This document shows positions 1 through 6,385 of a DNA stretch of 14,033 nucleotides, piece by piece. The DNA comes from CTSoil-075 sp964292325 (GTDB taxonomy: Bacteria; Bacillota; Negativicutes; DSM-13327). The translations under genes and the position numbers were made by a program. The stretch covers positions 1-14,033 of the forward strand of contig CAXYVG010000090.1 of the NCBI GenBank assembly GCA_964292325.1, written 5' to 3'. The notes under the pieces are model-generated. The model was not told the DNA's origin and did no database searches. It worked only from the letters and a program-made list of their open reading frames with translations. Position 1 is the first letter of the stretch. Each line of letters starts with the position of its first letter.

Positions 1-219
1 CAGGAATTCTTGATGGTACGCCTCTTTTTTGCGCGCGGGAATGCATTTCATAAAGGCAGTCAGATTCTCAATGGCATTACTGAAATTGCTTGCGTCTTCA
101 TCCGTATTGAATATATACTCGCGGCGTAGGTTCTCTTCTGTATTCATGTAGTAAACGAAAAATGTTTTATCATAGTTGCTTACACCACAATAAGGTGCGA
201 CTAGTTTGAAATTTGACAT
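1..219 (-). CDS. Small protein of unknown function, paralogue A (3' end cut by window edge)
   Basis: The reading frame runs from an ATG at 219 to the window edge, giving 73 residues without a stop; the C-terminus is missing. The start is supported by a GGGGG ribosome binding site about 11 bases upstream. I do not recognise the family. The protein is clearly related to its neighbour at 381-671. Both have a PYCG motif near residue 10, a VYY segment followed by TE, a central stretch rich in acidic residues and asparagine, and the shared string YHQEFL near residue 70; nearly half the aligned positions match. No signal peptide or membrane segment is apparent, so it is probably a small cytosolic protein. 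A cre-like site lies 44 bases upstream of the start, suggesting carbon catabolite control. Function is unknown. Confidence 0.7.
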   Translation of the reverse strand, partial: MSNFKLVAPYCGVSNYDKTFFVYYMNTEENLRREYIFNTDEDASNFSNAIENLTAFMKCIPARKKEAYHQEFL

Positions 220-262
220 TCTGTTGTAATCCCCCAAATTTATAATTTTTCCTTAAAGTTAA

Positions 263-276
263 TTAAAACGCTTACA
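263..276 (-). promoter_or_regulatory. cre-like CcpA operator upstream of paralogue A
   Basis: The minus strand reads TGTAAGCGTTTTAA. This fits the Gram-positive catabolite response element consensus TGWAANCGNTNWCA at every fixed position except the thirteenth. It begins 44 bases upstream of the ATG at 219. The match is seen directly; control by CcpA is inferred. Confidence 0.5.
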
Positions 277-288
277 ATCAATACCAAA

Positions 289-306
289 TCAATAGTCCTT
301 ATCCAT
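289..306 (-). other. Five-codon mini-ORF behind a very strong Shine-Dalgarno
   Basis: On the minus strand AAGGAGGAGGA (317-307) is followed directly by ATG GAT AAG GAC TAT TGA, encoding MDKDY. It lies between paralogue B and paralogue A, just before the cre-like site. A second, overlapping 13-codon frame (340-299, MLNLEQLIRRRNG) has the same purine run as AGG AGG AGG arginine codons but no ribosome binding site of its own. This could be a translated leader, or the leftover ribosome binding site of a lost gene. Nothing shows that it is expressed. Confidence 0.25.
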
Positions 307-380
307 TCCTCCTCCTTATCAGTTGTTCAAGATTGAGCATTCTAACTGTTTAATAGCTTCCCCCAAGCAATTTGTCCCCG

Positions 381-671
381 TCAGCCTGCTTCTCTTTCTT
401 CTTCAGGCATCGCCTCGTAAACAATCAATTCATACTCTTTGTTTTTGATGGTTAGTTCCAGAAATTCTTGGTGATAGAGTTGTTCTTTCCCTTTCGGAAC
501 GTTGACCATAAACTCGAGCAAATTTTTTGCCGCATTGCAGAACTCCTGCGCATCCTTGATGTTACTAAAAACGTATGCCCTTACCAAATCTTCTGTTTGC
601 AGATAATAAACATTGACAGTATTTTCTTCTCTGTATATACCACAGTAAGGCGAAATCACTTCAAAGTCCAT
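381..671 (-). CDS. Small protein of unknown function, paralogue B
   Basis: This gene encodes 96 residues starting MDFEVISPYCG. A TTG at 689 could extend the frame by six residues, but the ATG at 671 is better: TTAGGGGG sits about six bases ahead of it, and the resulting N-terminus aligns with paralogue A at 1-219. Visible features are the PYCG motif with one cysteine, a VYY-x-x-TE segment, a helical middle section, a YHQEFL motif near residue 71, and an acidic C-terminal tail ending EEEREAG. There are no membrane segments or signal peptide. I do not recognise the family. The tandem arrangement with paralogue A suggests local duplication and divergence. A cre-like site at 713-726 lies 42 bases upstream, almost the same position as in the paralogue. 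Confidence 0.75.
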   Translation of the reverse strand: MDFEVISPYCGIYREENTVNVYYLQTEDLVRAYVFSNIKDAQEFCNAAKNLLEFMVNVPKGKEQLYHQEFLELTIKNKEYELIVYEAMPEEEREAG

Positions 672-712
672 TTTGCATCCCCCTAACAAAATTTATGAGC
701 CTACCAAAGGAA

Positions 713-726
713 AGAATACGCTTTCA
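713..726 (-). promoter_or_regulatory. cre-like CcpA operator upstream of paralogue B
   Basis: The minus strand reads TGAAAGCGTATTCT. It fits the relaxed cre consensus TGNAANCGNWWWCA except at the last base, and the stricter consensus with two mismatches. It begins 42 bases upstream of the ATG at 671. Its spacing to the start nearly equals that of the site before paralogue A, which strengthens both calls. Confidence 0.42.
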
Positions 727-1239
727 TATTGCCGCAAAAATATAAATTTAACCGGAAACCTTGGGGGGTACTCCAACACAAAAATTATTCCAATTTAGTT
801 TATTGAAATTCTATCTTTGCAATAACAATTCAGTTCGTTTTTCTTTCCTTAGTTGACTCTGTAGATATAATAACATATGTAGATTTAAATTAAAAGCAAT
901 TTTTTGAAAATAATTTAATTTATATTTAAGTTAAACAAACATCCGAAAAAAGCTTAATAAAGGGAATTAGTTAGCCTTAACGTTTACTATACATCAATAT
1001 TCGAATAAATAAGATGACAAGAAACTGGATTTCCCTTTTGCTCTTTGAGAAGTTTCCCTAATGATCACACTAGTCTAAAGTAAATGCATCACATCAGTAT
1101 GCACCTACTTCAGACAAAGAGTAATCGTGGTCAAATTGATTATATCAAGTGGCGTATAAATTTAAATTGTATCCAGAGCTTTCACATCATTAGAAATATA
1201 TACTGTTATTCTAGTACACTGGCCTATCCTTCATTACCT
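727..1239. other. Gene-free AT-rich gap
   Basis: No frame on either strand in this gap has a convincing ribosome binding site or a recognisable protein. The only longer open frame starts at 1084 on the plus strand and runs antisense into the galU 3' end, so it is a shadow. The gap separates the galU transcription unit from the two small paralogues. It presumably holds the promoter of paralogue B, but I see no good -35/-10 pair. An ACATATGT palindrome lies at 874-881, with no evident role. Confidence 0.5.
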
Positions 1240-1288
1240 GAGAGCGTCAAAATTGCACACTCTCGAAAAACGGCGTTTTCTTTTTTCG
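1240..1288 (-). terminator. Weak hairpins downstream of galU, possible terminator
   Basis: Two hairpins follow the galU stop on the minus strand. The nearer (1264-1288) has a seven-pair stem, CGAAAAA with TTTTTCG, and an 11-base loop; the uridines lie in its own 3' arm. The next (1240-1264) pairs GAGAGTGT with ACGCTCTC, with one G-U pair and a nine-base loop, but no T-run follows. They could end the transcript, but neither is a classical intrinsic terminator. Confidence 0.3.
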
Positions 1289-1295
1289 GGCACTT

Positions 1296-2222
1296 CTACA
1301 TTACTGAAACGTTTGTCCCAGCCACGGTTGTATTATTTTCGCTCTCCCCAGACAACTCTTTCCCAAGCGCGATGATGAAGTCCTTCAGTTTATCTTTGAC
1401 TTCGGGATGAGTCAGGCCGTAGTTGATGCTGGTGGTCATGAAGCCGAACTTATCGCCAACGTCATAACGGGTTCCTTCAAATCGTTTCGCGAAGACGCGC
1501 TGGGTTTGGTTGAGAGTGTCGATGGCATCGGTCAGCTGGATCTCTCCGCCTGCACCAGGAGCCTGGTTCTCAAGAATCTCGAAGATTTCTGGCGTCAATA
1601 AGTAACGTCCGATAATGGCCAAATTGCTTGGCGCTTCTTCTGCTTTTGGTTTTTCCACGAATCGGCTGACATTGTATAACCCTGGTTCCAATTCGGAGTC
1701 GATATCGATTATGCCGTACTTGGATGTCTCTTCCTGAGGTACCGCCATAACTGCAATATTCGAGGCATGTGTGCGATTATAGGCATTGATCAGTTGCTTG
1801 GCCAATGGCACTTCATCCTGCATCAAATCATCACCCAACATGACTACGAATGGTTCATCTCCAACGAAGGCTTTAGCTTGCAACACTGCGTGTCCCAGTC
1901 CCAATGGATAAGCTTGGCGCACAAAATGAATACGTACGCCTGTCGACTCCTGCACTAATGCCAAAAGCTCATCTTTACCCTTTTCCCGCAAATTCATCTC
2001 CAATTCAACATTGGAGTCGAAATGGTCCTCGATTGCGCGCTTGCTCTTTCCTGTCACAATCAAGATCTCTTCAATGCCTGAAGCGATGGCTTCTTCAACG
2101 ATAAATTGAATAGTAGGTTTATCGACGATCGGCAACATTTCCTTCGCCATCGCCTTCGTAGCCGGTAAAAAACGCGTGCCGAATCCAGCCGCTGGAATTA
2201 CTGCTTTTCTGACTTTTTGCAT
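1296..2222 (-). CDS. galU: UTP--glucose-1-phosphate uridylyltransferase
   Basis: This 308-residue protein makes UDP-glucose from UTP and glucose 1-phosphate in the cytoplasm. It is full length for bacterial GalU/GtaB/HasC enzymes. The N-terminal nucleotide-binding signature GFGTRFLPATKAMAKEMLP (residues 13-31) is intact. It is followed by VDKP, the LGLGHAV segment with LGDD (catalytic-core region), and FVEKPK in the second half. The ATG at 2222 is preceded by AGAGGAG eleven bases upstream. It is the last gene of the epimerase-ugd-galU group. Its product is the substrate of the neighbouring Ugd, so the three genes form one sugar-nucleotide route. Base composition is visibly more GC-rich than in the wzy and wzx genes, suggesting it is an older resident gene. 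Paired inverted repeats lie between it and ugd and may control the readthrough that reaches it. Confidence 0.95.
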   Translation of the reverse strand: MQKVRKAVIPAAGFGTRFLPATKAMAKEMLPIVDKPTIQFIVEEAIASGIEEILIVTGKSKRAIEDHFDSNVELEMNLREKGKDELLALVQESTGVRIHFVRQAYPLGLGHAVLQAKAFVGDEPFVVMLGDDLMQDEVPLAKQLINAYNRTHASNIAVMAVPQEETSKYGIIDIDSELEPGLYNVSRFVEKPKAEEAPSNLAIIGRYLLTPEIFEILENQAPGAGGEIQLTDAIDTLNQTQRVFAKRFEGTRYDVGDKFGFMTTSINYGLTHPEVKDKLKDFIIALGKELSGESENNTTVAGTNVSVM

Positions 2223-2276
2223 ATAAACGATTTCTCCTCTGATATTGAATATAGTTGCGCACTCAGTGCTTAAATC

Positions 2277-2340
2277 AAAAAGCTCTTATTCTTGATAAGA
2301 ATAGTAATCCAGAATAAGCATTCTGAAGAAGCTTATTCTG
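2277..2340 (-). terminator. Two inverted repeats between ugd and galU; possible attenuator
   Basis: Two perfect hairpins lie in the 142-bp gap. The first (2310-2319 with 2331-2340) pairs CAGAATAAGC with GCTTATTCTG around an 11-base loop. The second (2287-2303) pairs TATTCTT with AAGAATA around three bases. On the minus strand the second is followed five bases later by TTTTT (2281-2277). All arms are variants of one AGAATAAG motif. The layout fits a weak terminator or attenuator after ugd, or an operator region ahead of galU. The stems are AT-rich, so termination strength is uncertain. Confidence 0.4.
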
Positions 2341-2364
2341 AATTATATTTTGCAATTTGGTTAA

Positions 2365-3540
2365 TTAGTTTTCGTGGAATAAATCTCTTGTATATACCTT
2401 CTCCTCGACATCAGCTAACTCAGATGCAAAACGATTAGACACGATTACATCCGACAGAGATTTGAACTCATCTAGATCACTAAGTACTTTTGAGTTATAG
2501 AAAGTATCTTCTTCTAGTACAGGCTCGTAGACGACCACTTCAATACCTTTAGCTTTGATACGCTTCATAATCCCTTGGATAGAAGACGATCTGAAATTAT
2601 CAGAATCGGACTTCATTGTTAGACGATAAATCCCAACCATTTTTGGATTACGTTGAATAATCATATCAGCAATGTGATCCTTACGCGTACGGTTAGAATC
2701 GACAATTGCACCGATGATATTATTCGGTACATCCTCGAAATTCGCTAGTAGTTGTTTTGTATCTTTTGGTAAGCAGTAGCCCCCGTAACCGAACGAAGGG
2801 TTATTGTAATGTGTGCCGATTCTGGGATCCAGACCGACACCATCAATAATTGCTTTTGTATCCAAACCTCTAACTTCAGCATAGGTATCCAGTTCATTGA
2901 TATAAGCGACACGCAAAGCCAAATAAGTGTTTGCAAACAATTTCACGGCTTCAGCTTCAGTGGAATCCATCAGCAATACCGGGATATCCACTTTGATTGC
3001 ACCTTCTACTAGCAGACTAGCAAATTTTTCTGCCCGCTCAGATTTCTCTCCAACTATAATACGTGAAGGATATAGATTGTCATACAAAGCTTTTCCTTCT
3101 CTTAGGAACTCAGGTGAAAAGATGATGTTGTCAACTCCATACTTTTCTCTGATTTCTTTTGTGTATCCTACTGGAATGGTTGATTTGATGATCATTGTGG
3201 CTTCTGGTCTATATTTCAATACATCTTCAATGACTGATTCTACAGATGAAGTATTGAAAAAATTTTTCTTCTCATCATAATTTGTTGGTGTTGCAATCAC
3301 CACAAACTCCGCACTTTTATATGCTTCTGTTTTATCAGTAGTTGCGACTAAATTCAATTCTTTTATTGCTAAGTACTCTTCAATCTCTTTATCGACAATC
3401 GGAGATTTCTTCTGATTAATCAAATTCACTTTTTCTTCTACAATCTCCAATGCAGCAACTTCATTATGTTGAGCAAAAAGGATGGCATTAGACAAACCTA
3501 CATAACCTGTTCCTACAACCGTAATCTTCAAATTATACAT
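2365..3540 (-). CDS. ugd: UDP-glucose 6-dehydrogenase
   Basis: This enzyme oxidises UDP-glucose to UDP-glucuronate using two NAD+. The 391-residue frame has the N-terminal Rossmann motif GTGYVG (10-15), ATPTNYDE (83-90), SPEFLREGKA (142-151), the central helix with K200 and N204, and the catalytic cysteine in FGYGGYCLPKD (Cys256). It is about the usual length for the short bacterial form. The start is uncertain. The ATG at 3540 directly abuts its only ribosome binding site, GGGAG, with no spacer. A TTG at 3531 lies nine bases from that site and would give (M)KITVVGTGYVGLS, the usual N-terminus of the family. I therefore favour 3531. It lies 49 bp downstream of the epimerase and is probably cotranscribed with it. 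Confidence 0.94.
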   Translation of the reverse strand: MYNLKITVVGTGYVGLSNAILFAQHNEVAALEIVEEKVNLINQKKSPIVDKEIEEYLAIKELNLVATTDKTEAYKSAEFVVIATPTNYDEKKNFFNTSSVESVIEDVLKYRPEATMIIKSTIPVGYTKEIREKYGVDNIIFSPEFLREGKALYDNLYPSRIIVGEKSERAEKFASLLVEGAIKVDIPVLLMDSTEAEAVKLFANTYLALRVAYINELDTYAEVRGLDTKAIIDGVGLDPRIGTHYNNPSFGYGGYCLPKDTKQLLANFEDVPNNIIGAIVDSNRTRKDHIADMIIQRNPKMVGIYRLTMKSDSDNFRSSSIQGIMKRIKAKGIEVVVYEPVLEEDTFYNSKVLSDLDEFKSLSDVIVSNRFASELADVEEKVYTRDLFHEN

Positions 3541-3589
3541 CTCCCATTATCATATAATTTCTACTATATCTTAAATCTATGAAATCTTT

Positions 3590-4618
3590 TTATTTCACCT
3601 TGTAGTAGTCCACATACCAATCAGCAAATTTTTGAAGCCCCTCTTCAATGGAAGTTTCCGGCTTGAATCCAACTGCCGCTTGCAACAAATCAGTTGAAGC
3701 GTAAGTGGCGGGCACATCGCCCGGCTTGATTGGCTCGAACACTTTATCGAATACCACTTCCCTATCTAAGGATTTACTTAAGGCTTTTTCTAACGTCTCA
3801 ATGAACACCATCAGCTTCTCAGGATTATTGTTGCCGATGTTAAAGACCTTGCTTGGCACTTCATCCGTAGGCGGATTATCCAACAGTCTCACAATGCCTT
3901 CCACGATATCATCGACATAGGTGAAATCGCGATACAGGTCATGTTCAAAGTCACCGTTATTGAAGATTTTGATTGGCTCGCCATTAAAGTACTTATTAGT
4001 GAACCCAAAATAAGCCATATCCGGTCTGCCCATCGGACCATACACAGTGAAGAACCGCAACCCAGTAGAAGGAATCTTATAAAGATGACTGTAGGTGTAT
4101 GCCATCAGTTCATTCGATTTTTTGGTCGCTGCGTAAAGCGATACAGGATGATCCACAAAATCAGTTTCCTCAAAAGGCGCTTTCTTGTTTGAGCCATATA
4201 CAGAACTGGATGAGGCATATATGAGGTGTTCCACCGGATAGTGTCTGCAGGCTTCCAAAATATTGAAGAAACCAACAACATTGCTTTGAATATAGACATC
4301 CGGATTTTCAATAGAGTGTCGCACTCCGGCTTGAGCAGCTAGATTTACCACAATATTAGGTTTATGTTCCCCAAAGATTTCCCTGACTAATTGCTTATCG
4401 GAAATATCACCTTTTAAGAAAGTGAAATTTTCAAATGGTTCAAGCATTTCCAAACGAGCATGCTTCAAACTTACATCGTAATAATTATTGATATTATCAA
4501 CGCCAATAACTTGGCATCCTTGCTTCAATAATCTTTTTGAGAGGAACGACCCAATAAATCCTGCAACACCTGTTATTAGATAGATTTTCTGTCCCTGACT
4601 GTTCTCCGTATTATTCAT
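3590..4618 (-). CDS. UDP-glucuronate 4-epimerase (extended SDR)
   Basis: The protein is a 342-residue NAD-dependent epimerase of the extended short-chain dehydrogenase family, closest in style to the CapI/LpsL type that converts UDP-glucuronate to UDP-galacturonate. Visible signatures are TGVAGFIG (16-23) for NAD binding, NLAAQAGVRHS, SSSSVYG (136-142) and the catalytic YAATK (Tyr162, Lys166), followed by RFFTVYGPMGRPDMA, typical of uronate epimerases. The frame stays open up to 4663, but the ATG at 4618 is chosen because AAGGAGG sits five bases ahead of it; the longer N-terminus has no such site. Its place directly before ugd and galU supports a uronate substrate over UDP-glucose. A terminator upstream implies that the trio has its own promoter. 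Confidence 0.9.
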   Translation of the reverse strand: MNNTENSQGQKIYLITGVAGFIGSFLSKRLLKQGCQVIGVDNINNYYDVSLKHARLEMLEPFENFTFLKGDISDKQLVREIFGEHKPNIVVNLAAQAGVRHSIENPDVYIQSNVVGFFNILEACRHYPVEHLIYASSSSVYGSNKKAPFEETDFVDHPVSLYAATKKSNELMAYTYSHLYKIPSTGLRFFTVYGPMGRPDMAYFGFTNKYFNGEPIKIFNNGDFEHDLYRDFTYVDDIVEGIVRLLDNPPTDEVPSKVFNIGNNNPEKLMVFIETLEKALSKSLDREVVFDKVFEPIKPGDVPATYASTDLLQAAVGFKPETSIEEGLQKFADWYVDYYKVK

Positions 4619-4671
4619 TTTATCCTCCTTAATTGAGTATAATCCAATTAAATTATTAATCATTTAAATGA

Positions 4672-4697
4672 ATTATATTAATAAAAAAAACTGTCAA
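4672..4697 (-). promoter_or_regulatory. Candidate promoter for the epimerase-ugd-galU unit, short spacer
   Basis: On the minus strand a perfect TTGACA (4697-4692) and a perfect TATAAT (4677-4672) are separated by only 14 bases, well below the preferred 16-18. They would give a leader of about 45 bases before the ATG at 4618. The -35 box lies within the terminator hairpin. A separate TATACT at about 4643-4638 lacks a good -35. Some promoter is needed here because a terminator lies just upstream. Confidence 0.33.
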
Positions 4698-4718
4698 AAA
4701 TTAAAAGGCAGTTCTTTT
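4684..4718 (-). terminator. Rho-independent terminator at the outer edge of IS copy 1
   Basis: On the minus strand AAAAGAACTG (4718-4709) pairs with CAGTTTTTTT (4693-4684), giving ten pairs including one G-U around a loop of about 15 bases, with eight T residues at 4690-4683. It probably ended the polysaccharide operon before IS copy 1 arrived, and it now isolates the epimerase from transcription through the IS. The hairpin base abuts the first base of the IS exactly. Confidence 0.6.
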
Positions 4719-4734
4719 CCTGAATAACTTATAC
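4719..4734 (+). repeat. Left terminal inverted repeat, IS copy 1
   Basis: CCTGAATAACTTATAC. It differs from the same end of copy 2 only at 4728 (C here, T there) and pairs with 6370-6385. Confidence 0.75.
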
Positions 4735-4812
4735 AAATTTAAATAGCTATCGCCCGCTTTGCTACAACAGCGTTTTTTAGTAATTTCCCTGACACCCTTT
4801 GGGTGTACAAAA

Positions 4813-4867
4813 AGAACCCCCATCTGCTATGGTTAAAGTGCGAACAACAACCAAAGAAAGGGGTTCT
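4813..4867 (+). promoter_or_regulatory. Inverted repeat that can mask the transposase ribosome binding site (copy 1)
   Basis: AGAACCCC (4813-4820) is a perfect complement of GGGGTTCT (4860-4867), and the second arm covers the AAAGGGG ribosome binding site before the ATG at 4872. A separate small hairpin, ACACCC-TTT-GGGTGT, lies just before it (4792-4806). Transcripts entering from outside could fold and hide the start, a known way in which IS elements limit transposase made by readthrough. The pairing is seen; the role is inferred. Confidence 0.45.
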
Positions 4868-4871
4868 CTCA

Positions 4872-6222
4872 ATGGCAACTTTACAGCAAAATACACTAAA
4901 TTTCAATCCAAAAATGACGGTGACGAATACCGGAAACAAACTGACCACGGATGTTAGACTTGTCCTGGTCAAAGAATTCCTTCATTCCATCGGTTTCGGA
5001 CAACTGATGAAGGAAAATCTCTGTTTCCAAGACGATCGTTGTTACCACAGACATTCGAACCAAACATTGCTTGAGCAACTCGTGTTTCAACTAGTTGCAG
5101 GCTATCATGCCGCTGTTTCCGCTAATATATTGCGCCACGATTCGTTTTTCCAGGAAATTTTTGGCAAACGGCAACTTGCCTCGCAACCTTCGCTTTCCCG
5201 ATTCTAGAATCGCGTCAGCAACAGTCCGAACTCAATGTTACACTCCAAGCCCTGAATCAAGCAATGCTGGACAAGGTGCGCATGCACCGCAACGCGACGG
5301 AAATGGTATTGGATTTGGATTCTACCCATTGTGACACCTACGCTAATCAAGAAGAAACGGATTATAAAGCACATTATTAGACGACTGGCTATCATCCTAT
5401 CGTAGCCTTTGATGGGGGATGACCAAAGATTTTCTGAAGGCGGAATTGCGTTCAGGAAACACCTATTCCTCAAAAGGAGTAGCCGGTTTCCTGCATCCAC
5501 TTCTTGAGCACTACAACCAGACTGTTCCAATTACTGCCATCCTCATCCGGGCAGACAGTGGTTTCGCTACTCCTGAATTCTATGATTTGTGCGAAGAAAA
5601 AGAACACTATTACGTCATCCGACTCAAACGAAACCGCCGGTTGCATCATTTGGCAGAGAGCTTTGTTCGCGTTGGTGATGAAACTGATTGGCAACAAAAA
5701 TAGGAGCACTTCTACTCGATTTTCTACCAAGCCAATTCTTGGCAGCGTACCCGCAGACTTTGCTTCCAATCCGTAAGAGAAGTGAAGGAACTGCTTTTCC
5801 AACATGAATTCATCATCACGAATCTCTCGGAAGAGATTTCCTCTGAACGAGTCTTCCAAACCTATTGGAAAGGGAGAACCATAGAAAACTTCATCAGAGA
5901 AGCGAAGAATGGCTTTTTCTTCGAAAAGACTGACAGTTCTCATTTTACAAAAAATGCCGTCCGGATGATGGTTAGTGTCCTTACCTACAACATTATCAAT
6001 TTTCTACGCACGTTGACGTTCCCATACAAGGCCAAGGGACTCCAGATACAAACGAGCCGTCTACACTTCTTCAAGGTTGCCGGGAAACTGATCCGAAGCG
6101 GCCGACGAACCACATTGAAAATCAGCGCCCATCAAGTATACCAAGATGATTTCTTTCATGTCCTACGACAGATTCAATCAAAATCCTTTTTCAAAAAATT
6201 TCATCTCGGCCAAAGGGTATAG
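4872..6222 (+). pseudogene. IS1380-like DDE transposase, disrupted (copy 1)
   Basis: The intact protein would be about 450 residues and start MATLQQNTLNFNP. The DDE signals are readable across frames: DLDSTHCDTY (first Asp), RADSGFATPEFYD (second Asp) and YWKGRTIENFIREAKNGF (Glu, with the Y-R-E-K pattern). Four lesions break it. Two extra bases (TA, 5205-5206) shift the frame and create TAG at 5205-5207. TAG at 5378-5380 interrupts HY*TTGYHP. Two extra G residues in the G-run 5414-5418 shift the frame again before MTKDFLKAEL. TAG at 5701-5703 interrupts DWQQK*EHFYS. Restoring the frames joins all segments smoothly to LGQRV at 6222. The protein cannot be made whole from this copy. Confidence 0.88.
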
Positions 6223-6369
6223 CGCGCCCAAAAATGCCATATTCAGAATAATAAGAACAAAAGAATTTCATAATCCACAACCACAGCAAAAATAGAAATA
6301 TTATCGATTTTCTGAAGGAATCAGAGTGTAAATATTGTAGATTTAACTTTCATTTCAGATTTCAAACAA

Positions 6370-6385
6370 GTATAAATATTTCAGG
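6370..6385 (-). repeat. Right terminal inverted repeat, IS copy 1
   Basis: The plus strand reads GTATAAATATTTCAGG; its complement begins CCTGAA like the left end. It differs from copy 2 at 6374, 6379 and 6384. Confidence 0.72.

Larger units (their letters stand above)
4719..6385 (+). mobile_element. IS1380-like insertion sequence, copy 1 (inactive)
   Basis: This 1667-bp element is bounded by imperfect terminal inverted repeats matching at 13 of 16 positions: CCTGAATAACTTATAC on the left and the complement of GTATAAATATTTCAGG on the right. Length, CC termini and transposase type fit the IS1380 family. The symmetry extends four more bases (TTTT outside the left end, AAAA outside the right), so the flanks are not a direct target duplication. 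The minus-strand nucleotidyltransferase stump ends at the right boundary and does not resume beyond the left boundary, so an adjacent deletion probably removed one original flank. A noncoding tail of about 160 bp follows the transposase. Its transposase gene is broken in four places. It is a direct repeat of the copy at 9670-11336. Confidence 0.85.

Noticed and set aside
841..880. Plus-strand promoter TTGACT with TATAAT near 853-871
   Set aside because: The boxes are only seven bases apart, no gene follows on that strand, and no other -35 fits at 16-18 bases.
1084..1410. Plus-strand open frame of 108 codons
   Set aside because: Its second half is antisense to the galU 3' end, it has no ribosome binding site, and the product resembles nothing known to me.
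4619..4663. Fifteen-codon N-terminal extension of the epimerase
   Set aside because: The frame stays open upstream, but AAGGAGG lies five bases before the ATG at 4618. The extension (MINNLIGLYSIKEDK) lacks a ribosome binding site and family similarity.
4739..4972. Minus-strand open frames within the IS copies (also 5204-5530 and 5470-5943, and their equivalents in copy 2)
   Set aside because: They are antisense shadows of the transposase, lack ribosome binding sites, and recur only because the IS recurs.
4872..5703. Programmed frameshifting or TAG recoding to make a full transposase
   Set aside because: Both shifts are formally -1 and the frame-ending codons at three sites are TAG, which is suggestive. 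However, the first shift site lacks an X-XXY-YYZ heptamer, the second has only a G-run, and two further in-frame TAG codons would also need suppression. Simple decay is the more economical reading.
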